A stretch of DNA of 64,000 bases from assembly GCF_000147075.1 (NCBI RefSeq), contig NC_014484.1, positions 761,501 through 825,500 on the forward strand, written 5' to 3'. Positions 50,715 to 58,357 of the stretch are shown here, piece by piece. The notes beneath the pieces were generated by a model, which made no database searches, was not told where the DNA came from, and was given only the letters and a program-made list of their open reading frames with translations. Made by a program: the position numbers and the translations under genes. Numbering within the stretch: the first letter of the stretch is position 1; every line of letters starts with the position of its first letter. The DNA comes from Spirochaeta thermophila DSM 6192 (GTDB lineage: Bacteria; Spirochaetota; Spirochaetia; Winmispirales; Winmispiraceae).

Positions 50715-52363
50715 GAAGACGACAGGGAAGAAAGGCACGCCTTGCCCGCTACCGCGAGATCTTCACCCTCCTCGTGGGATACGGGTTCGACGAGGCCCTC
50801 CGCCGCCTCCCGCTGCGGGGCTTTTTCGTGAGGAAAAGACGCGGTGGGAAGGTGGAAGGGCTTCCCTACGAAACGAGGGTGCGCCTCCTCCTGGAGGATC
50901 TCGGTCCCACCTTCATCAAGTTCGGTCAGCTCCTCAGCAACCGACCGGATCTCGTGCCCCCCCGGCTCGCCAGAGAGCTCATGAAGCTCCAGGATCGGGT
51001 CGCCCCCTATCCCTCGGAGGAGGCGTTCGCCATCTTCGAGGAGGAGCTCGGGGTCGCCCCCTCGGAGGTGTTCGCACGCATCGAACGTGAGCCCATCGCC
51101 TCGGCATCCATGGCCCAGGTCTACCGGGCCCATCTCCCATCGGGTGAACAGGTGGCGGTGAAGATCCAACGCCCTCACCTCGAGGAGATCATCGAGACCG
51201 ATCTCGAGATCATGGAACGCCTCGGCTCGATCCTGGAGCAGCTGTTCTTCGAGGGACACATCCCCATGAAGGCCCTTGTCCGGGAGTTCGGACGCCAGCT
51301 GCGGAAGGAGATGGATTTCTCGGGAGAGCTTCGTCGCATCCAGCGTTTCCGGGAGATGCACGCCGGGATGCCCCGGGTGATGGTGCCTCATGTGTACGAG
51401 CGACTCTCGGGAACCCGCGTGCTCACCATGCAGTACGTGGAGGGCATCCGGGTGAGTGAGCTGGATGCCCTCCGGGATGCGGGCATAGACCCTGCGGACA
51501 TCGCCCGGGTCGGGGTTGAGAGCGTACTCACCCAGATCTTCGTGCACGGGTTCTTCCATGCCGATCCCCATCCAGGCAACATCCTGGTCCTGCCCAACGG
51601 AAGCCTCTGCTTCCTCGACTTCGGGGCCATGGGGGTCCTCGATCCGTCCACCAGGATCCACCTCGCCCAGATCTTCCTCGGCATAGGGGAACAGAGTCCA
51701 CAGAAGGTGGTCTATGGTCTCCTCTCACTCGCCGGTCGCAGGGAAGGACTGGACAGGAGACGCCTCGAGCAGGAGGTCTACGACCTCATCCAGGACTATG
51801 CGTTCCTGCCTCTCGGTGCGCTCAACGTCAAGGAGGTGATAGAACGCTTCTATCAGCTCATCCTCCACCACAGGCTCGTCTTCCCTCCGGGACTCTATCT
51901 CTTCTTCAAGACCTTGCTCGCACTCGAAGCCTTGGGGAGGACCCTCGACCCGGGTTTCCAGCTGGTCGAGTACCTGCAGCCGCACGTGGAACGGTTCGTG
52001 GCCAGTACCCTCAGGAAGAACCAGCTCCTCAAGAACATCCCCTTCTTCCTCTCGGAGGCCTTCGACAGCCTCAACGAGACGGGGTTCGAGATACCCCAGC
52101 TCATCCAGCGACTCAAGGAGGGGAAGGTGGTGGTGGACCTCTCGGATACCGACCTCAAACTCCTCTCCCAGAAGGTGGACGAGTCGACCACCCGGCTCTC
52201 CTTGAGCCTCATCATCGCCGCGGCGATCGTGGGCTCCTCCATCCTCATCCAGGCGAAGATACCGCCCCTCTGGAACGGTGTCTCGATTCTCGGAGTCGTC
52301 GGTCTCGCTACGGTGGGAATCCTCGGGGGACTGCTCGTGCTTCACTTTTTGAAGCGATCCTAG
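50711..52363 (+). CDS. UbiB/ABC1 (ADCK) family protein kinase-like protein
   Basis: A 550-residue protein. The family motifs are present: KFGQLLSNRPDLVP (KxGQ) near 74, SASMAQVYRA (alanine-rich loop) near 132, EMDFSGE near 200, HADPHPGNI near 283 and FLDFGAMG near 301. Two hydrophobic C-terminal segments near 500-545 anchor it. In other bacteria UbiB supports quinone synthesis; whether this anaerobe makes quinones is not known from the window, so the target lipid is open. ATG 50711 overlaps the Crp-like gene stop. Confidence 0.88.
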   Translation: MRRRQGRKARLARYREIFTLLVGYGFDEALRRLPLRGFFVRKRRGGKVEGLPYETRVRLLLEDLGPTFIKFGQLLSNRPDLVPPRLARELMKLQDRVAPYPSEEAFAIFEEELGVAPSEVFARIEREPIASASMAQVYRAHLPSGEQVAVKIQRPHLEEIIETDLEIMERLGSILEQLFFEGHIPMKALVREFGRQLRKEMDFSGELRRIQRFREMHAGMPRVMVPHVYERLSGTRVLTMQYVEGIRVSELDALRDAGIDPADIARVGVESVLTQIFVHGFFHADPHPGNILVLPNGSLCFLDFGAMGVLDPSTRIHLAQIFLGIGEQSPQKVVYGLLSLAGRREGLDRRRLEQEVYDLIQDYAFLPLGALNVKEVIERFYQLILHHRLVFPPGLYLFFKTLLALEALGRTLDPGFQLVEYLQPHVERFVASTLRKNQLLKNIPFFLSEAFDSLNETGFEIPQLIQRLKEGKVVVDLSDTDLKLLSQKVDESTTRLSLSLIIAAAIVGSSILIQAKIPPLWNGVSILGVVGLATVGILGGLLVLHFLKRS

Positions 52364-52435
52364 AGCCAGAAGTGGGATTCGAACCCACGACCCACGCTTT
52401 ACGAGAGCGTTGCTCTACCTCTGAGCTATTCTGGC
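52364..52435 (-). tRNA. tRNA-Thr (anticodon CGT)
   Basis: A 72-base cloverleaf on the minus strand. Acceptor GCCAGAA/TTCTGGC, discriminator T; D arm GCTC/GAGC; anticodon stem ACGCT/AGCGT with loop CTCGTAA giving CGT; T arm GTGGG/CCCAC with TTCGAAT. Its 3' end touches the ubiB stop codon. CCA is not encoded. Confidence 0.93.
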
Positions 52436-52446
52436 GTGCGCACGCA

Positions 52447-52475
52447 TATATACCCTATTTCCTCCCGAAAATCAA
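52447..52475 (-). promoter_or_regulatory. tRNA-Thr promoter
   Basis: On the minus strand TTGATT (52470-52475), 17 bases, TATATA (52447-52452). The start falls near 52440, five bases before the mature tRNA. Confidence 0.7.
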
Positions 52476-52496
52476 GAAGCCCGTCCGGCAAAACCG

Positions 52497-52523
52497 TTAA
52501 CTCTTCCCGCACGGGGTCGATAA
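52497..52523 (+). promoter_or_regulatory. Sigma-28-like flagellar promoter
   Basis: TTAA (52497-52500), 15 bases, GTCGATAA (52516-52523), close to the flagellar sigma consensus TAAA-N15-GCCGATAA. The flgF ATG at 52534 lies ten bases further and has no ribosome site. Confidence 0.65.
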
Positions 52524-52533
52524 TCAAAGTGGT

Positions 52534-53376
52534 ATGATACGAGGGTACTACATAGGCGCGAGCGGCATGGCGAGCCAGCTCAACCGGATGGACGCCATCG
52601 CCAACAACCTGGCCAACGTGGACCTCACCGGGTACAAACGGGACACCGCGATCTTCAAGGCCTTCCCCGAGCTGCTCATCCGAAGGATGAACGACAGGTA
52701 CTTCAAGATCCCGTGGGGATCCATCGACAACACCCCCGTGGTGGGGAAGCTCGGCACCGGGGTGGAGACGAACGAGGTCTACACCGTGTTCGAGCAGGGA
52801 CCGCTCAAGGAGACCAAGGACCCCTTCCACTTCGCCCTCGAGGGACAGGGGTTTTTCACCGTGCTCACCCCGCAGGGCGAGCGCTACACCAGGAACGGGT
52901 CCTTCATCCTGGGACCGGAGGGGCTGCTCGTCACCAAGGAAGGTTACCCCGTGGTGGGTGAGAACGGGCTCATCCGCATCAAGGCCAACAACTTCGTGGT
53001 CGATGAAGACGGGCGCATCTTCCAGAACGCCCGTTTCGCGGAGGATCCCGACAGGCTCGTAGCCCTCGAGGAAAACGAGTGGGACGAGACGGAATTGGTG
53101 GATCGTCTCAAGATAGTGAACGTCCGCAGGCCCCGCTATCTCCAGAAGCAGGGGGACTCGCTCTGGAGGACCACCCGGGAGTCCGGGGAGGCGGAGATCC
53201 TCCAGGAAGGAAGACCGAAGGTGCGCCAGGGCTTCCTGGAAGGGTCGAACGTGAACCCGGTGACGGAGATGGTGCAGATGATAGAGGTGAACCGGGCCTA
53301 CGAGGCCAACCAGAAGACCATCGAGACACAGGACACCCTGCTCGGCCGACTCATCAACGAGGTGCTGAAGATATGA
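52534..53376 (+). CDS. flgF: Flagellar basal-body rod protein, FlgF/FlhO type
   Basis: A 280-residue rod protein. N-terminal rod signature GASGMASQLNRMDAIANNLANV, middle FALEGQGFFTV with RYTRNGSF, and C-terminal VNPVTEMVQMIEVNRAYEANQKT. These heptad ends pack the rod. It is the more divergent of two paralogues here; in spirochaetes the pair is named variously FlgF/FlgG or FlhO/FlhP. First gene of flgF-flgG-flgJ, behind a sigma-28-like promoter. Confidence 0.88.
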   Translation: MIRGYYIGASGMASQLNRMDAIANNLANVDLTGYKRDTAIFKAFPELLIRRMNDRYFKIPWGSIDNTPVVGKLGTGVETNEVYTVFEQGPLKETKDPFHFALEGQGFFTVLTPQGERYTRNGSFILGPEGLLVTKEGYPVVGENGLIRIKANNFVVDEDGRIFQNARFAEDPDRLVALEENEWDETELVDRLKIVNVRRPRYLQKQGDSLWRTTRESGEAEILQEGRPKVRQGFLEGSNVNPVTEMVQMIEVNRAYEANQKTIETQDTLLGRLINEVLKI

Positions 53377-53401
53377 ACATGATGGATCAGGAGGCGGAGA
53401 T

Positions 53402-54196
53402 ATGATGCGATCGCTCTGGACCGCGGCATCCGGCATGGTGGGACAGCAGTACCACATAGACACGGTGGCGAATAACCTCTCGAACGTGAATACCACCGGA
53501 TTCAAGAAGAACCGGGTGGACTTTCAGGACCTCATCTACCAGACCGTCCGCATGGCGGGTACCCCTGCCACCGAGGTGACCGTGGTGCCAACCCCCACCC
53601 AGGTGGGACACGGCGTACGGGTGGCGGCGAGCAGCAAGATCTTCACCCAGGGGGCCCTCCAGCACACGGACAACGTGAGCGACCTCGCGATTCAGGGCGA
53701 GGGGTTCTTCAGGGTCCTCCTCTACGACGGCACCTACGCCTACACCCGTGACGGCTCCTTCAAGATCGACAGCAACGGTCAGCTGGTCACCTCGAACGGG
53801 TACCGCCTCATCCCCGAGATCGTTCTCCCCGAAGGTTTCATTGCCGACACCCTCGCGGTCTCGGAGGACGGAAGGGTGACCGTGAAGGTGCCCGGTCAGG
53901 ACGATCCCGTGGAGGTGGGGCAGATACAGCTCTACCGCTTCGTGAACCCCGCAGGACTCCTCGCCGTGGGCGACAACCTCTACAAGGTGACGAACGCCTC
54001 GGGTGATCCCATAGGCGGGAGACCCGGATTCGATGGTATGGGCAAGCTCCTTCACAAGTTCCTCGAGATGTCCAATGTCTCCGTAGTGAACGAGATGGTG
54101 GAGATGATCGTGGCTCAGCGGGCCTACGAGCTCAATTCGAAGGCGGTCCAGACCTCGGATTCCATGCTTGGCACCGCCGTGAACCTCAAGCGCTAG
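53402..54196 (+). CDS. flgG: Flagellar distal rod protein FlgG
   Basis: A 264-residue protein with the ends typical of FlgG: LWTAASGMVGQQYHIDTVANNL and, near the C-terminus, VNEMVEMIVAQRAYELNSKAV. The central LAIQGEGFFRVLL and YTRDGSFKIDSNG are conserved. Normal length for FlgG. GGAGG precedes ATG 53402. It builds the distal rod of the periplasmic flagellum. Confidence 0.93.
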   Translation: MMRSLWTAASGMVGQQYHIDTVANNLSNVNTTGFKKNRVDFQDLIYQTVRMAGTPATEVTVVPTPTQVGHGVRVAASSKIFTQGALQHTDNVSDLAIQGEGFFRVLLYDGTYAYTRDGSFKIDSNGQLVTSNGYRLIPEIVLPEGFIADTLAVSEDGRVTVKVPGQDDPVEVGQIQLYRFVNPAGLLAVGDNLYKVTNASGDPIGGRPGFDGMGKLLHKFLEMSNVSVVNEMVEMIVAQRAYELNSKAVQTSDSMLGTAVNLKR

Positions 54197-54206
54197 GAGG
54201 AGCACG

Positions 54207-54494
54207 GTGATCAACCCCCTCGACCTGTATAAGATAGTAGACACACCGGTGCCTCCCGGGCTCCCCCGGAAGGAGGATCCGAAGCTCAAGGAGGCAACCG
54301 AGGAGTTTGAAGCCCTTTTCGTGAAGATGATGGTCGATCAGATGCGGAAGGGGGTGCCGAGATCGGGGCTCCTCGAGAAGAACATGGCCGAGGAGGTCTT
54401 CGAAGACATGCTCTACGACGAGTATGCGCGGCTCATGGCTAAGACCACCAGGTTCGGTCTCGCGGAGATGCTCTACAAGGAACTCTCCGGATGA
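54207..54494 (+). CDS. flgJ: Flagellar rod-binding protein, FlgJ N-domain only
   Basis: A 95-residue protein matching the rod-binding domain of FlgJ (EATEEFEALFVKMMVDQMRK, SGLLEKNMAEEVFEDMLYDEYA). The muramidase domain found in enterobacterial FlgJ is absent, as in many other bacteria, so a separate wall hydrolase must open the layer. Start GTG 54207 with AGGAGG upstream. Last flagellar gene of this unit. Confidence 0.88.
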   Translation: MINPLDLYKIVDTPVPPGLPRKEDPKLKEATEEFEALFVKMMVDQMRKGVPRSGLLEKNMAEEVFEDMLYDEYARLMAKTTRFGLAEMLYKELSG

Positions 54495-54580
54495 TCGAGG
54501 TGTAGCGAAATGAGAAAAATGTGCCGCACCGATGTATGAAAAAGCAGACAGAATACGAGGTGAAAGCTGGAATGGCACGG

Positions 54581-54612
54581 GGAGGATCTCATGATCCTTC
54601 CCTTTTCTTTTT
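54581..54612 (+). terminator. Terminator after the flg genes
   Basis: A nine-pair stem GGGAGGATC/GATCCTTCC with a 4-base loop, then TTTTCTTTTTATT. It separates the flagellar unit from the sigma factor gene. Confidence 0.85.
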
Positions 54613-54642
54613 ATTGAAGTGAATTATATGGCCACATGATTG

Positions 54643-54657
54643 TGGCACGCTCCTTGC
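54643..54657 (+). promoter_or_regulatory. Sigma-54 promoter of the sigma factor gene
   Basis: TGGCAC (54643-54648), five bases, TTGC (54654-54657), an exact match to the consensus -24/-12 element. The start would be near 54669, leaving 12 bases that include the GGAG ribosome site before ATG 54681. Confidence 0.85.
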
Positions 54658-54680
54658 TGGATAATGGACAGGAGTGTGCC

Positions 54681-55526
54681 ATGAGCAGAAAGAGAGTCGT
54701 GAAGTACAGCGTCGGAAGGGAAGAGATAGCCTACCTCAGGGAGATCAAGCGCTATAAACTGCTCTCTCCCGAAGAGGAGAGGGAGCTCGGCAAGCGGATA
54801 CGCCGGGGTGATCCTGAAGCACGGGAACGGCTCATCACCGCAAACCTCAGGCTCGTGGTGAAGATCGCGCTCCAGTTCTCGGTACCCGATATCCCCCTCC
54901 TCGATCTCATACAGGAGGGTAACATCGGCCTCATCCGGGCGGCGGAGAAGTTCGACTATCGGAGGAACATCCGCTTCTCCACCTATGCGGCCTGGTGGAT
55001 ACGACAGGCCATCCACAGGGCGCTCATGAACAAGCGGCGTCCGATACGGCTTCCGAACCGTAAGGAGGACGTGCTCCGCAAGATAGAGAAGGCGAAACAG
55101 CTCCTCGAGCAGCGTCTCATGAGAGAACCCTCCACCGAGGAGATCGCCGAGCTTCTCGGCATGGAGACCGAGGAGGTCGAAGAGCTCATCAACCTGGGCC
55201 AGGAGGTGGTCTCCCTGGAAACCCAGATCAACGACGGGAGCATGGACCTCCATGATGTGTGTCCCGGTGGTGCCTCTCCCGAAGAAGAGGTGTGCAGGAA
55301 GGCCTGCAGGGAGGATACCCTCACCCTCATACAGCGGACCCTGGATTCCCGGGAGAGCGAAGTGGTCCTCCACCGCTACGCGCTCACCGGACCTCGCTAT
55401 ACCCTCAAGACGTTGAGCGAGCATCTGGGGATCTCTCCCGAGACCGTGCGGCAGATAGAGATCCGTGCCCTCCGGAAGTTGAGGGAGCGGGCCGAGGTGG
55501 TGGGTGATTACGTGCTCTCTCGGTGA
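54681..55526 (+). CDS. Group 2 sigma-70 family factor (RpoS/RpoD-like)
   Basis: A 281-residue factor. Region 2 is complete (ANLRLVVKIA, LLDLIQEGNIGLIRAAEKFDY, STYAAWWIRQAIHRAL), region 3 follows (RLMREPSTEEIAELLG), and region 4 has the helix-turn-helix (TLKTLSEHLGISPETVRQIEIRALRKL). Region 1.1 of housekeeping sigma factors is missing, so it is an alternative factor. ATG 54681 is chosen for its GGAG; an earlier in-frame ATG at 54636 would lie before the sigma-54 start site. Its promoter makes it a target of sigma-54, a layout like the RpoN-RpoS cascade of Borrelia. Position after the flagellar genes may be coincidental. Confidence 0.88.
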   Translation: MSRKRVVKYSVGREEIAYLREIKRYKLLSPEEERELGKRIRRGDPEARERLITANLRLVVKIALQFSVPDIPLLDLIQEGNIGLIRAAEKFDYRRNIRFSTYAAWWIRQAIHRALMNKRRPIRLPNRKEDVLRKIEKAKQLLEQRLMREPSTEEIAELLGMETEEVEELINLGQEVVSLETQINDGSMDLHDVCPGGASPEEEVCRKACREDTLTLIQRTLDSRESEVVLHRYALTGPRYTLKTLSEHLGISPETVRQIEIRALRKLRERAEVVGDYVLSR

Positions 55527-55527
55527 G

Positions 55528-55556
55528 TTGAAGTTTACGCCGGAAACGGCGATATA
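55528..55556 (+). promoter_or_regulatory. Promoter of the deacetylase operon
   Basis: TTGAAG (55528-55533), 17 bases, GATATA (55551-55556). The GTG at 55563 is six bases past the -10 box; the nearby TGAGG is too close to act as ribosome site. Confidence 0.4.
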
Positions 55557-55562
55557 TGAGGT

Positions 55563-56495
55563 GTGAGTACAGAGAAGCCGTCTCCCAGGAAGAGAAGCGG
55601 GGGGGCCCGATCCCGCGGCCGAAGGAAGCCCGCGAGAAAGCGTGCAAAGGCGAAGAGGGGCGCGAAGGGCTTCGGCCTCGTGTGGTTTCTCCTCGGCCTG
55701 CTCGCGGGCGCGGTCGCCGTATGGGTGGTGGCGCCTCCCCGTCCGGTGCCGTCCCCTCTCCCCACACCCCTCCCTTCCCCCTCACCCCTTCCCAGCGCGG
55801 TCCCCACGCCCTCCCCCACCCCTCGGGTGGAGGGGGTCCTCTACCTCATCATCGACGATGCGGGGTATTCCCTCGAACAGGTGGAGCCCTTCCTCTCCCT
55901 TCCCTTCCCGCTCGCGGTCTCCGTGCTCCCGGGTCTCCCCCTCTCGGGGGAAGTGGCCCGTAGGGTGCGGGAGGCCGGCAAGACCCTCTTCCTGCATCTC
56001 CCCATGGAGCCCGAGGGGAATGAAGACCCCGGTCCGGGGGCCCTCTATGTCTCCATGTCCCGGGCGGAGATCGAGCATGTGATCGCGGAGGACCTCGCCT
56101 CGGTCCCCGGGGTGCAAGGTGTGAACAACCACATGGGCTCGCGTTTCACCAAGGACCCTTTACGAATGGAGTGGATTCTTAGTATCCTTGCGGCCGGCGG
56201 TCTCCTGTTCGTCGACAGCAGGACCACGCCCGAGAGCGTGGTGAGGGAGACGGCCTTCAGGCTCGGGGTGCCTGTGATGGAGCGGGACGTGTTCCTGGAC
56301 AACGAGCAGACCGCAGTCTACGTGGAACAGGCCTTCATGCACGCCGTGCAGATCGCCAGGAGGCGTGGGAGGGCGGTGGCCATAGGCCACGTGTGGACGC
56401 GGGTCCTTCCCGGCGTGCTCGGCCGCATGGCGGATCGCGCCAGGGATGAGGGCGTGATCCTGGGGGACATACTGGAGGTACTGGAGCGGCGATGA
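55563..56495 (+). CDS. Divergent polysaccharide deacetylase family protein
   Basis: A 310-residue protein of the DUF610/YibQ type. A strongly basic cytoplasmic tail (1-35) precedes one membrane span (FGLVWFLLGLLAGAVAVWVV), then a proline/serine linker (about 58-88) and the catalytic-type domain (about 90-305: LIIDDAGYSLEQ, LPFPLAVSVLPGLP, LHLPMEP, NNHMGSRFT, FVDSRTTP, GHV). These keep the metal-binding D and H pattern. It should act on wall or envelope sugar. Start GTG 55563 is the only in-frame start before the conserved region. The stop overlaps tsaD (ATGA). Confidence 0.82.
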   Translation: MSTEKPSPRKRSGGARSRGRRKPARKRAKAKRGAKGFGLVWFLLGLLAGAVAVWVVAPPRPVPSPLPTPLPSPSPLPSAVPTPSPTPRVEGVLYLIIDDAGYSLEQVEPFLSLPFPLAVSVLPGLPLSGEVARRVREAGKTLFLHLPMEPEGNEDPGPGALYVSMSRAEIEHVIAEDLASVPGVQGVNNHMGSRFTKDPLRMEWILSILAAGGLLFVDSRTTPESVVRETAFRLGVPVMERDVFLDNEQTAVYVEQAFMHAVQIARRRGRAVAIGHVWTRVLPGVLGRMADRARDEGVILGDILEVLERR

Positions 56496-57508
56496 GGATA
56501 GTGGGTATAGAGACCTCGTGCGACGAGTGCGGGGTGGCGGTGGTCGAAGACGGACGACGCATCCTGAGCAACGTGGTGGCCACCCAGATAGAGTTCCACA
56601 AGCCCTACAGCGGGGTGGTGCCGGAGATCGCCTCCCGGAAGCACGTCGAATGGATAGAGGATGTCTACCTCAAGGCGCTCGATGAGGCAGGTGTGGCCCA
56701 GGAATCCCTCGATGCGGTGGCCGTGGTGAACCGGCCGGGGCTCGTGGGAGCCCTCGTGGTGGGTGTGTCCTTCGCCAAGGCCCTCGCCTATGGGCTCGGG
56801 AAGCCTCTCGTCGCAGTGGACCACATCAAGGCCCACCTCTATGCCCCCCTGATGGAGTTCGATATCCCGTATCCGTTCCTGGGACTCCTCCTCTCGGGTG
56901 GACACACGGTGATCGCAGAGGTGCAGGGCTACGACGAGTTCAGGGTGCTCGGTACCACCATAGACGATGCGTGCGGCGAGGCCTTCGACAAGGTGGCCAA
57001 GCACTACGGATGGGGATATCCCGGCGGTGTGGTGATAGACCGCCTCGCCCGGAAGGGGAACCCGGAGGCGTGCGCCTTCCCCGACCCCTCTCTCCACAAG
57101 GGGAGACACCGGTACGATGTCTCCTACTCGGGACTCAAGACCGCGGCCATCCATCAGCTCGACCAGTTCTGGAACCCCGAGTACCCCAGGACCGACGAGA
57201 ACCTCGCCGCGGCCTTCCAGAAGGCGGCCATCGACATGATCCTGAGACGGCTCGAGCTCGCGGTGGAGGATACGGGTATCCGTCGGATCGTGGTGGGCGG
57301 TGGGGTGGCCGCCAACTCGTATCTCAGGAACGCCCTCGGTGCCAGGACCGACTGGGACGTCTTTTTCCCCTCTCTCCCGCTCTGCGGCGACAACGGTGCC
57401 ATGGTGGCGGGTATCGCCTATCACTACGCGCGGGAGGGGAAGTTCGCCGCCCTCGATCTCGACGTCCATGCGCGGGTCGAGGCCTTCAAGCCCTATGCCG
57501 GCACATGA
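56492..57508 (+). CDS. tsaD: tRNA N6-threonylcarbamoyladenosine synthase subunit TsaD
   Basis: A 338-residue member of the Kae1/TsaD family. N-terminal GIETSCDECGVAVV, the metal-binding HIKAH near 111, LLSGGHT near 133, TIDDACGEAFDKVAK near 155, GGGVAANSYLR near 268 and GDNGAM near 295. It transfers the threonylcarbamoyl group to A37 of tRNAs that read ANN codons. It is coupled to the deacetylase gene by an ATGA and followed by apt. Confidence 0.95.
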   Translation: MRIVGIETSCDECGVAVVEDGRRILSNVVATQIEFHKPYSGVVPEIASRKHVEWIEDVYLKALDEAGVAQESLDAVAVVNRPGLVGALVVGVSFAKALAYGLGKPLVAVDHIKAHLYAPLMEFDIPYPFLGLLLSGGHTVIAEVQGYDEFRVLGTTIDDACGEAFDKVAKHYGWGYPGGVVIDRLARKGNPEACAFPDPSLHKGRHRYDVSYSGLKTAAIHQLDQFWNPEYPRTDENLAAAFQKAAIDMILRRLELAVEDTGIRRIVVGGGVAANSYLRNALGARTDWDVFFPSLPLCGDNGAMVAGIAYHYAREGKFAALDLDVHARVEAFKPYAGT

Positions 57509-57546
57509 GTTCCGGCTGGGGTGAAACTCATCGACGGAGGGGTGAT

Positions 57547-58074
57547 ATGTCCTTCGATCTCGACGCGAGAATCCGCAAGGTGCCCGATTTCCCCAAGCCG
57601 GGCATCCTGTTCTACGACATCACGAGCATCCTCTTGGATCCTGAGGCCTTCTCCTACTGCATCGAGCGGATGGTCGAGCGGTACAAGGACCGCCCTGTCA
57701 ACGCGGTGGCAGCCGTGGAGTCCCGGGGGTTCCTCTTCGCCGCGCCCTTTGCCCACAGGATGGGGCTTCCCCTCGTCCTCGTGAGGAAGAAGGGCAAGCT
57801 TCCGGGCAAGACGCGGGCACGACGGTTCCAGCTCGAGTACGGGGAGGACGTGATCGAGGTCCACGAGGCCGACGTGCACGAGGGGCAGCGCATCCTCCTG
57901 GTGGACGACCTGGTGGCCACGGGAGGCACGCTCAAGGCAGCGGCGGAACTCCTGGTCGAGTGTGGGGCCGAGGTGGAGGAGATCTTCTGCGTCATCGGAC
58001 TCCCCTTCCTCAAGTTCAGGGAGTATCTCGCCGGCATCCCCGTCACCACCCTCATCGACTACGAGCACGAGTAG
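57547..58074 (+). CDS. apt: Adenine phosphoribosyltransferase
   Basis: A 175-residue protein. N-terminal RKVPDFPKPGILFYDIT (typical of Apt), ESRGFLFAAP near 58, VRKKGKLPG near 80 and the PRPP loop LLVDDLVATGGT near 117. It salvages adenine to AMP. ATG 57547 follows GGAGGGG by four bases. Last gene of deacetylase-tsaD-apt. Confidence 0.95.
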   Translation: MSFDLDARIRKVPDFPKPGILFYDITSILLDPEAFSYCIERMVERYKDRPVNAVAAVESRGFLFAAPFAHRMGLPLVLVRKKGKLPGKTRARRFQLEYGEDVIEVHEADVHEGQRILLVDDLVATGGTLKAAAELLVECGAEVEEIFCVIGLPFLKFREYLAGIPVTTLIDYEHE

Positions 58075-58078
58075 GGGC

Positions 58079-58107
58079 TTGACACGGGGAAAGGTTTTTT
58101 GTAGATT
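58079..58107 (+). promoter_or_regulatory. Promoter of the tRNA-Gln/tRNA-Glu pair
   Basis: TTGACA (58079-58084), 17 bases, TAGATT (58102-58107). The start lies about eight bases before the first tRNA. Confidence 0.78.
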
Positions 58108-58121
58108 CTGGTAAGATTCAT

Positions 58122-58192
58122 TCCCCGGTGGTGTAATGGTAGCACCGCAGACTCTGGATCTGCTTGTGGGGGTTCGAGTCCTCCCCGGGGAA
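58122..58192 (+). tRNA. tRNA-Gln (anticodon CTG)
   Basis: A 71-base cloverleaf. Acceptor TCCCCGG/CCGGGGA, discriminator A; anticodon stem GCAGA/TCTGC with loop CTCTGGA giving CTG; T arm GGGGG/CCTCC with TTCGAGT. CCA is not encoded. Confidence 0.92.
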
Positions 58193-58201
58193 CGGAGACA
58201 T

Positions 58202-58273
58202 GGCCCCTTCGTCTAGTGGTTAGGACAGGAGATTCTCATTCTTCAGGCAGGGGTTCGACTCCCCTAGGGGCTA
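58202..58273 (+). tRNA. tRNA-Glu (anticodon CTC)
   Basis: A 72-base cloverleaf. Acceptor GGCCCCT/AGGGGCT, discriminator A; D arm GTCT/GGAC; anticodon stem GGAGA/TCTTC with loop TTCTCAT giving CTC; T arm AGGGG/CCCCT with TTCGACT. CCA is not encoded. Transcribed with tRNA-Gln. Confidence 0.92.
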
Positions 58274-58274
58274 T

Positions 58275-58299
58275 ATCCGGCGGCTGCCGGATTTTTTTT
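58275..58299 (+). terminator. Terminator of the tRNA pair
   Basis: Perfect 7-base stem ATCCGGC/GCCGGAT with a GGCT loop, then eight T. It separates the tRNAs from carA. Confidence 0.9.
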
Positions 58300-58308
58300 A
58301 GGATTTTC

Positions 58309-58344
58309 TGCATAAATATGCAGAAAATATCGCATAAATATGCA
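58309..58344. promoter_or_regulatory. Tandem palindromic operator before carA
   Basis: Two copies of GCATAAATATGCA (within 58309-58322 and 58331-58344), each a near palindrome, are centred 22 bases apart. They lie between the tRNA terminator and the carA ribosome site. The form resembles an ARG box (TGAATAAATATTCA type) with two symmetric changes, and carAB is a classic arginine/pyrimidine-controlled operon, so ArgR/AhrC-like repression is suggested. The regulator is not identified. Confidence 0.55.
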
Positions 58345-58357
58345 ATAGGAGCCAGTA

